Positions 23,801 to 34,100 of a stretch of 64,000 nt of DNA are shown here, piece by piece. The stretch is from NCBI GenBank assembly GCA_963989245.1, contig OZ022342.1:52854582-52918581 (forward strand). The letters are read 5' to 3'. Made by a program: the position numbers and the translations under genes. Numbering within the stretch: position 1 is the stretch's first letter; each line of letters begins with the position of its first letter. The DNA is from Nansenia antarctica (Eukaryota; Chordata; Actinopteri; Argentiniformes; Microstomatidae). The notes beneath the pieces are model-generated. The model did no database searches, was not told the DNA's origin, and saw nothing but the letters and a program-made list of their open reading frames with translations.

Positions 23801-26800
23801 CAGCTCGGTATGGCTCGTTGGCAGTGGAGAAAGCAAAACAAACCGGGCTCACACGGTACGGCGCGGTACGGTACGGCAGTGGAAAAGCGCCATTAGGTTA
23901 TGTTGCACTACTCCTGTGGCTCCCATTTAAAGCATACTGGATGGGAGATGCCCTGCCGTGTATCAACTAAGGTGACACTCCTCAGCACTGCAGATATAAA
24001 TGTAATGGTTGAAGGTCACTGACAATACAAGCAATCTGCCCCCTTTCCTTTCACCCTCAACCCAGACCCGTATGAACACGTCGTATTACCTGTGGAGGAC
24101 CTCAAGGAGGAGGAGCCAGTGGAACCCTACCAGAAAATAGGACCAAGTAAGACGGTGACCTCACCTGCATGCTGGTAAACTGTTGCTAGGCAAAATGTGT
24201 ATTGGGGATTTGGCCTGGCTAACACATGACAGTTATCGTTTTTTTCCCCGATTAGTACGTCACATTGTCAAATCTCTTCATACAGTCAGCGAAACAGAGG
24301 TCCATGTGGACCAAACTGTGACTCGTTTTACATTGCTTTCACACAACATGCATTCAATGACCACGTCCTCCAAAATCCATGAACTCTTCTCTCATTCAAA
24401 CTCCACCACCTGCAAAACACTATGTATTTGCAAAACATTATTTTGTTCAAATGTAACACACTGTGTTCAAAACTGTGAAGAACACATTCAAAACTGAATT
24501 ATTTGGTGCATTTTTGCACTAATCATTATGTCTAGAAAATATGTTTGTGATTGCTATTGTACTGTAGCCCTGGAATTTCTGTATTTCTTTTTTTTTCACT
24601 TTATTTTCCACTTTTCATTTTCCACAAGTAAATGTAGTGTACATTGAAGTAAATGTACTGTAACTAAGATACTGAAGAAAAACAACAACACTTACGGATA
24701 GAAGGAAATTGCGGCATTTCTGATTCATTCTTGTTGCCTAATACTTTACAGTTGTACAGTCAACTATTCTGTCTATGATTCCTATAAATCAAACCATTCT
24801 TATGATGAAATATTAATTCTTGTGAAAATCATTCAAACTATGTAATGCTCCCTGCTGTTAGTGTTTTGTAGGTCAGAGGGTTATGAATGACTGTGTATGC
24901 TTTCTGAGTGAACATTGTTGCCAGTGTATGGTTGAAAGAGCTCCTTTTGAGAAATGTATGAAGTGTTTTTTTCTTTTTTCAGTATCTTTGCAGAAAGAAA
25001 GTTACGGTACATTTACTTCAAAGTACACTACATTTACTTGTGTAAAATGAAAAGTGGAAAATAAAGTGGGAGATGAAAGTTCAAACAAAAAAGAAAAACA
25101 GAAATTCCAGGGCTACAATACAATAGCAATCACACCAAAAATGTCTCACTCCTGAGGATTTTGGTCCACCCTCTGGTCTGCATCTGGTCACATCTAATGT
25201 CTTCCCTGACAATGCACCTAGTCCATTTCATTTCATTGTATATATTCTGCTAATATTTTCTAGACATGTCAATATGATTACTGATAAATAACAGCATCTG
25301 CACACTCAAACACTGTGCAAAAAACAGTTTATTGGGAGCTTTCGGTCACATATGATAGGAAAATGATTACTGCAAAAATGCACCAAATCATTCTGTTTTG
25401 AATGTGTTCTTCACAGTTTTGAACACAGTGTGTTAACAATGAAAAAATGTGTTCTGCAGGTGGGGGAGTTTGAATGAGAGAAGTGTTATGGATTTTGGAG
25501 AACGTGGTCATTGAATGCATTTTGTATGAAAGCAATGCACAAATCACAGAGAAAGAGTCATAGTTTGGTCCACATGGACTTCTGCTTTGCTGACTGTATG
25601 AAGAGTTGTGACTCTGTGACTTCAGCATTGAACACTGTGACTTAGCAACCGTAAAATACTGTAGTAATGCAGACTGTAGGAAGAGTTTTGACAACGTGAC
25701 CAGTTTTGAACACTGCGACTTAGCAATCGGAAAAAACTAAGTTAGACAAACATATTTAAAATGATATATTAGAAATTCATCCTTGTGTCATGAATTATTG
25801 CCAAGGCAATGTTAATAGGTGTATCCTCATTGAGCAACAAAATGTGTTGTATTTGTCCTTAGAGAATAATATTAGTAATTGACTTCACTTTATGACCATA
25901 CTAAAAGATGATGAGGTGTTGGGGAATGATTATTATGTCTCAAGAATGTCCTTTTGCTGAAAGTTGGGTAAAACTATTTTAGTGATCCACCCAGGACGTT
26001 GCAGTAGTTTGTTTGTTGTCATTATAATCCCTTGTTTCTAATATGCATGATTAAAAAACAAATATGTTTTTATTTTCCTCAGAAACTGGGAGCTACGTGT
26101 GTGAGTTCTGTGGGAAACAGTACAAGTACTTTAACCCCTACCAGGAGCATGTTGCTCTTCACACACCAATGAGTAAGTCCATCATCTCAGAGGTCCTTTA
26201 TTTGGGGGTGTTAATAATAATAATAATAATAATAATAACTTTATTTGTATAGCGCTTTTCCTGCAGCTCAAAGTGCTTTAATCATTATATAATCTTAATT
26301 TAATTATTTTGTCATTTAAATGCAATATTAAAAGGATGGGTTTTTATAATCTTAATTTAATTATTTTGTCATTTAAAGGCAATATTAAAAAGATGGGTTT
26401 TTAGTCTTGACTTGAACATATTTGCTTAACATAATGATTTAGACGTTTGTTGTTTTTGTCGCCAGCTCCTCCTTTTAGTTAACTTCTCTATCCATGTTTG
26501 AGTGAGGCAGAGATTCAATCAATCGCAGACACAGCATTCACAAATATTCCGGGAACACACATTAGTGTGAATGTGACTGCACTTAGGAGACCGTAGTGTG
26601 GAAAGCTGCTCTCTGCAATGGGATTGAATCCTGACCTAAGTCACCACAATCATCCGTTTGAGGTGATTCTGACAGAACTTCCTCCTTCACGCAGGCTCCT
26701 CCTTCGACGCGAGGTTACCTCGCTCACAGCACCGCGGGAACATGGAGGTCAGCAAATACGGCCCCCTCAAACTAGAACACAGCCAATCGGGTGAGGCGAC

Positions 26801-27006
26801 CTACTGTCTCTCAACTGAAACTGTCACGATCACTCTTCAAGTAGCAATTCAAAGAGGCTCCTAAACAAAACCATTTTAATAGGCGTCAACATTTAGACCG
26901 AGATGAAACGCTCTTGTTTGTCTTCATCATCCGTCCACAGATCGTTGTATAACTCTACACCTTGCTCACTCTCCCATCTTCTCTGTCTTATCGTTCACCT
27001 GATCAT

Positions 27007-27084
<78 letters not shown>

Positions 27085-28128
27085 GAAGAGTGTCTTATAG
27101 AGTGGGTACAGCTATTTAAAGCATGGCACAGTCTCACATAAGATTTGGGTCAAAGAGATGGCATAGGATGGATGAATTAGGCCTATATTCAAATTCAATA
27201 TGAAAATGAATGCCTCTTCAATACTGTTCCAGAAGAGCCTTGAATCCATCCAAGATATATATTATGTAGTGTCATGAGTCAGTGGTTGTTGTATCTACAA
27301 GGATTTGCATTGTGTGGGCCTCTGATCATAGAGCATCAAAAGCATCACAACATTCCTTAAACCTTATTTATACCCTACGTAGGAACACAGTTAACCACGC
27401 AAATCAGTGACCATTTTGCGTAGCTAATTGCTACATACATAGGGTACACATTGGCTTTTACTGTGTTATCTCACGGTGAGCATCCACCAGTTTTCTGCTG
27501 GTTTGGCCGCCATCTTGTTTTTCTTAATACCTCTAATACCACTATGTCTTTCACAGAAAGTCCTTTTAGCCGGAAGATAGAGAGCAAGATGCAGTCCAGT
27601 CTGGTTGACACCAACAGCTCTCAGAATTCAAGTGGTGAGCACTGAGGCGTGCGTGCGTGTGTGTATTATTTGCCTGTATGTGTGTTTAAGAATGTGTCTG
27701 CTCGCACAGCACAGTGAACATTATTTTTCAACTCTGCTTGCTCCTGAATCAATCTACTGTGAATGTAAATAAACAGGCAGACTGAACTGCTGTAATAATA
27801 GAATATGAGAATGGCGGTCAAATTGTTTTCTCTGAGGTGTGTGTGCGTGTGCGTGTGCGTGTGCGTGTGTGTGATGACGTCTTTTTCTTCTCTCCCTCAG
27901 GTACTCCGAGCCCCCTGGTGGCGGGATCATTTCCTGCACAAACCCAGAGTGAGTCCAACGCTGCTGGAAACAGAAATAGATACTATACACACATGCATAC
28001 TTACAGTAAAACAAAGCTCAACATTTCACCTTTTCCATTTTGTTTATTTGTTCTACGCGAACAAAGGCTGCTGCCAGTGACATGTTTAGCTCAATCGTCA
28101 TTTTTCACAGATTCACTGTTTGTTTGGG

Positions 28129-28194
<66 letters not shown>

Positions 28195-31100
28195 CGCTGA
28201 TTACCTGTGTATCATCTGAAAGGGTCTATTTGGGCAGGTTTCTGCAGAGAGTGACTTGGGCTGAGGAGGAGATTGGGCTAGGTAGACAGGCATGAAGGAG
28301 AATATTTCTGTTTCTTAGTGTTGCTGTGGCAGCAGAGCAGTACCATGAATATTTGCTGATAGAGCTGTGATGATCATGGGATTTTGGGTAGTAGTGGTCG
28401 ATCGTCATGCAAATAATGGTCATAACTGTTCATGGTACTCGTCAAAACTTTTCATGTTGCAGTCTGTCTGAGGCTCTCCCTCTGTGTCTCTGAAATACAT
28501 TTTTACAAAGGCAGCTGTTGAAGGGAGGATGATCTTAGTGTTTTAGCACTACCAATATTATGTTCCAACACACAAAATCTAGGATGTGATGAATTTACAG
28601 TCGCTTGCTTAATGTCCTTTTTTAAAAATGCAGACTTTTTTGAGGGTCTGATTTGAAACCTAATGCAACCTCCTGACATTACCGCATGACAGAGCCAGAT
28701 TAACCTGGTGGTGGACTGCTGTTGCTATTACTAAATAACTAATGAATAGTCATACACGTACAACATTTTTAAATAGAATACATATTTGTTTATTTAACGG
28801 ATAGCGAGAGCATCTGGCATAAAAGAAAGTGCGCACATCAAAAGTTGTCAAACGCTCTCTCCCTCAAACTCCCTTTGGGAGTAGAAGATGGTGACAGTTT
28901 GATAGACGGATAAGGTAATAAAAGAATAGTTAATCATTGTTATGGATTTACAATTCTAAAATCAATGTATTCAAACATGGGGGCTGAAATGATCAAAGCA
29001 TTGAACATCTCACTAAAAGCTTCAATCATTCAAAAACTATACTTGCATCTAAACTGGTTCTTTAGCAGAATACTAAGAGAAGCACGTCCTCTATTTAATT
29101 TGTTGCCTTCATACAGATTACCACATGAAATGTTTGGTACACACAGTATTTTAAATACTGTAAAATATCACCCTTTTTAAAACAACCCGTAGAAAGCTGT
29201 TTAGAATTTCAATGTTATCCTCCAGATATTACAGCAAATAATCTGGTTAAACTCAAATATACTGATTGCTTTTTAAAATAATATACTGTATATATATACA
29301 TAATGAAGGATAAACAACTTTTAAAAGAATATGGGACTGTATGCTCAATCCAAAATGACAATCAACTGATTGAACCTTTCCACAGAATTGGAAAAAAAGA
29401 GAAGCTAAGGATTTAGTTTATCTGCCTCATATAAAAAATATGACAATGGCTGAAAAAGATTAGTATAAATAGATCAGTATACCAGTTTAATAAAAAGAAG
29501 AAAGAAAAAAAAATAGACCGCTGTGCCATACGGGATACAAGGTTACTGGGAACTGATACAGTGTAGTCTATACAGTGCCCTCCATAAGTGTTGGAAAAAG
29601 AGGAAGCACATTGTCTTCATTTAGCTCTATACTCCAACAGTTTGGATTTGAAATCAAACCATTACTATGCAGTCAGAGTACAGATTCTCAGCTTTAATTC
29701 AATAAGGCATGGGGAACCACATTTGGTTCATGTTATGATGTGTTTTTACTTATACTTACTGTATACTTGAAATAACCAGTTAAGCTCTGTAACATTTAAA
29801 CTGACCACCCTTAGTCAAAATGCTTTTCTCTGTAACTGGACCTGAGCCAGATTTAGAGACCATGGTCAGTGAGACACCAGTATTAGTTAGACTGACCAGG
29901 GTCAGGTCATTTGTTGCCATAGCAACCAGGAACTTAGTCTCTTGGGGAGAAGTTGAGAAACATCTCAAAACTATGTATGGACTAGCATTGTCAGCAATTT
30001 GTCAGAAGAACATGATTTGCAATAGACAGCTGGCCACTTAGGCAGCTGTAACTCTGTGCATATAACCATGTACTGAACAAACACACTCACTCGTGGCTTT
30101 GGCATGAAAGCTGTGTGTCCTGATCGATCAGACAGGAATAAATCTACGTATGTCTTCAACTGTCAACTCTGAGCAGACCTTGTGATTTCATGATTCATCC
30201 TTTGGGGCATATCGACATGTTATTACAGTTCACCATTTAGAAAGTATACCATTCGTATAACACAGTGTTTAGTATGGTCGACAATCCTTTGCATGCAATA
30301 ACTGCCTCAAGTCTGCAACCAATTGATCCCACCAGACGCTGGGTATATTTCTCTGGTGATGCTCTGCCAGACCTGTACTACAGCATGTTTTTTTTTTTAG
30401 GTATGTTTGCGTAAACATCTTATCATAAGGAAATTAAATGCATGTTCAATTAGATTTAAATCTGAAGATTGACTTACGCTTGGCCCTGAAAAACGTCCTA
30501 GTTGCTATGGCAGTATGTTTGGGGTCATTGTCTTACTGCTATTCAATGACTTTGGAGGACTACATTCACTTGTAGCTGAGAAGACGAGATGTTTATTCAC
30601 TTGTAGCTGAGAAGACGAGATGTTTCTGTATGATTCAGAAAATATTCTGCTGCTGCTGTCTAGTAGCTTTACATAACCCTTTTTTATAGATGAGCCCCCC
30701 CCCCCCCCCCCCCATGTAACCATCACAGCCCTATTTGCTGGCGCACTCTTTACTTTAGCATACAGCAAACTGTTTTAATGACTCTCAATAATAACCTGCA
30801 GTTAATGAGCCAGGTGGAACTGCATAATTAAAAAGCTTTTTTATTCAATCCAAAAACCAATCAATCAAATGATGTTATGTTTAGACTGGCCTATTGCAAA
30901 TGCATTTGGGGGGAAAAGGACACAACATCCAGAAATGAAGAAACTATCAGAACAACGGATACAAATGTATACCGGTACATATGAAATCACTATCTGATTC
31001 GAGCTGTGGAATTCTTAAAGAACTTGATACAGAACGATGTTTCTAATTGGCTAAAAGGGTTTTTTGTCCCTAAAAAAAACCTTGTCATCGCTGTTCTTCA

Positions 31101-34100
31101 TCAACAGATGTCTCCCATAGAGAAACCATTGGCTAAATGTATAATTAATGGATAGCATGGACTGGTGCGGCCCAGGCCTAACGCCAGGTGCACACCAGGC
31201 CTTTGCGTTTTGTTGCCGTACGTTGTTTTGAGGCTACCCCCCTGCTGGTGGTGCCACAACCTAGCAATCTAGACGATGTAATGAGAAACCAAAGTAAAAC
31301 TGAAAGACAAACTTGAGTTTCATTTTCAGCCTCAAACCAGCTATGACTATTCAACAAAACAATAAAACCATAACTGATATTGACGTTTCTCTCAAGCAAA
31401 AGACTGTATGACTAGCAATGGAGTTTTGAAGTAGAGGGTGAAGTATTTACTGTATTACGTTTGACAAGGAGGAGGAAACCTACCAGACAGACAGCCAATC
31501 GCGTTTCATATCAAACGGATGCTCACCATGCCATTGAAAAACAATGCTTTTAATACGAAAGTAGACAGTTACTGATAGAATTGTGAAGCTACAAGTTGTT
31601 GTCTCGTTGCTATCGCATAGAAACATGTAGCTTTTAGTCATGGTTTTATCACCTTCAGGGGTTTAACCACTTACTGTTCTGTTGCTGCACGGTAACGGTT
31701 GTGGTAACGTGCCGCAAAAGATGAAAAAATCAAAAACATGCCAGACACAATGCAACAAAGAGACAGTTCGGTAGCATTAATTAATTCCATTGGAATTAAT
31801 GACTTCCGACGCAACGCAATCCGCTTTGACACTATGGGGGGCGGAAGACCTGAACAGACAGTTAGCTGAGATGAAATGCTCCTCAGACATTTAGACTCAT
31901 AGCTAACAATTAAAAAAGCATAGATATGGTTTCATTAAGTAGGTTTAACATTGTCCATTAGTGTGTTTTTTTTATGTGTTAAAATTAAACATCTCGTCAC
32001 AGTAGGAGCCAGTGGCCTAGATTTACACCGCTCAGGGGATAGGATAGGCTGGGCAGGTCCGACTGACGCTGTTGTGTTTCACGGATTCAATTCCAAGCAC
32101 CCTGCTCAGAACGTTCAGATAGAAGTGCCATTGTGTAGATCATGTTTGAGTGTCTGTCTGGCCTGTAGAACAGGAAGCCGCAGGTTGGTGTCAGCTGATC
32201 TATTCTATCTATATATATTCCATTTCTATCTTCTATCTGGGCCCCTTGTGTGTTCTAGAACCCTACACATGTGGCGCCTGTGGCATCCAGTTCCAGTTCT
32301 ACAACAACCTGCTGGAGCACATGCAGTCCCATGCTGGTGAGTCTACTGTGGATGTACATGAAGCCTCACAGCAGACCAGGTAGACCAGGCAGCCCTAGCA
32401 TTCTGTCTGATCTGTTTTTCTTCAGTCCTAGTAAAGGTGTAAATAAAGTTGTAAACTCCTAGCAGGTATTGTTATGGTATGATGTGGTCAGCAGAGGTTG
32501 CAATGGCTTAACGCCTTTCGAATTCTGGGTTGTCTTATTTCTATTTGGAGATAAGCTGTCTTAGTTGTGCTTCCTATTTAGTTAGCAGCTTTACATAATA
32601 CAAGAGGACAGAGAAAGAGCAAGAGGATGTTTTCATCCTTTCTTTTGGCAAACGCTTTATTTTTTTATTTTAAAATTTCATTTTCATATGACATCAAATT
32701 GTTTTTGCTTTTTCTTTTTGTTATGACCATTGTCACGCCTATACTTTTGTAAGATGTGTGCACAGGTGCGGTTAGGTAAACCTCTGTAGTTGTATGCAAT
32801 CAGCTAACTGTTTCTTTAATATCAGGCTCTAATATCAGCTAACCCCCCCCCCCCCCCCCTCTCTCTCTGTCTCTCTCTCTGTCTCCTTAGCTGATAATCA
32901 GAACCACAACCAAGGGGAGTCACCAAAGACGTCCTCAGGCACGGCAGTCTCACTGGACCAGCTATGGAGGTCAAGCCAGACCCAGGTCCAGGTCCAGACC
33001 CAGGCACAGGCCAAGACCCAGGCCCAAGGCCTAACTCATGCTCCAGCCCAGCCTCATGCTCCAGTCCAGCCTCACTCTCAACCCCCGTCTGCACCGAGAA
33101 ACCACTCTGTCAACCGTGAGTACCCAGCATGCAACTTATGTAATTCTCCCTCTTTTTTTGTAACCTCCCTCCCCGTCTCTTAGTCCTTCTATATACCCTC
33201 TCTCTCTATTTGTCTTCTCTCTCTCTGTCTCTCTCTCTCTCTCTCTCTCCCCGGTCCCGTCCCGACAGAGAACAGCGGCCTCCCAGAGAAGGAGCGTCAG
33301 CAGGTGGCGGAGCGCCTCCTCAGGGTGATGTGTTCGGACCTGGGTGTCCTCAACGTCCTCCACAGCAAGGACTTCCTGAAGCTGGCCCAGACCCTGGTGG
33401 ACACGGGTGCCCGCCACGGCGCCTACTCCACCCGCGACGCCCTGGGCAACATGTCGGCCCTGGCCCTGCGCCAGCTGCCCCGCATGTACAACCAGGTCAA
33501 GGTCAAGGTCACCTGCGCCCTGGGCTCCAACGCCTCCCTGGGCATCGCCGTCACCTGCCACTCCCAGACGGTGGGGCCCGACGCCTGCTACGTGCTGACG
33601 GCCTACCAGGTGGAGGGGGTGCGGCTGAAGCAGTACACGCTGGGCGTGAAGGAGGCGGACCTGAGGGAGGGCCCCGAGCAGGTGCACCAGTGGGTGCAGA
33701 ACGTGCTGTCGGAGTTCGTGATGTCGGACGTCCGCGTGGCGTACGTGACCGACCCGCGGGTGAGCGCGGGGGCGGGGGGGACGGGAGGGTCGCCGCTGGG
33801 GGGCGGGGGCGGCGGCGGCCGCGGGAGGGTGTGTCTGCGCTGCGCCGGGTGCTCGCTGGGCGCCGTGGTCCAGGCGGTGCTGGGGAAACGCAGCCTGCAG
33901 GCCCGCGGGCTCCACGAGCTCACGGAGCTCCTCGCCACGTGCCGGGACATCGCCGCCTCCACCAGCCTCTCCTTGCGCAGCGACGACCCCACCGCCGCCA
34001 ACGCGACAGACGAGGGCACATCGGGCACGTCCCCGCCCCCCAGCTCCACCCCTCCCTGTTGGGACCGGACGGCAGAAGCGCTCCTCCAGGTCCACGCGCA

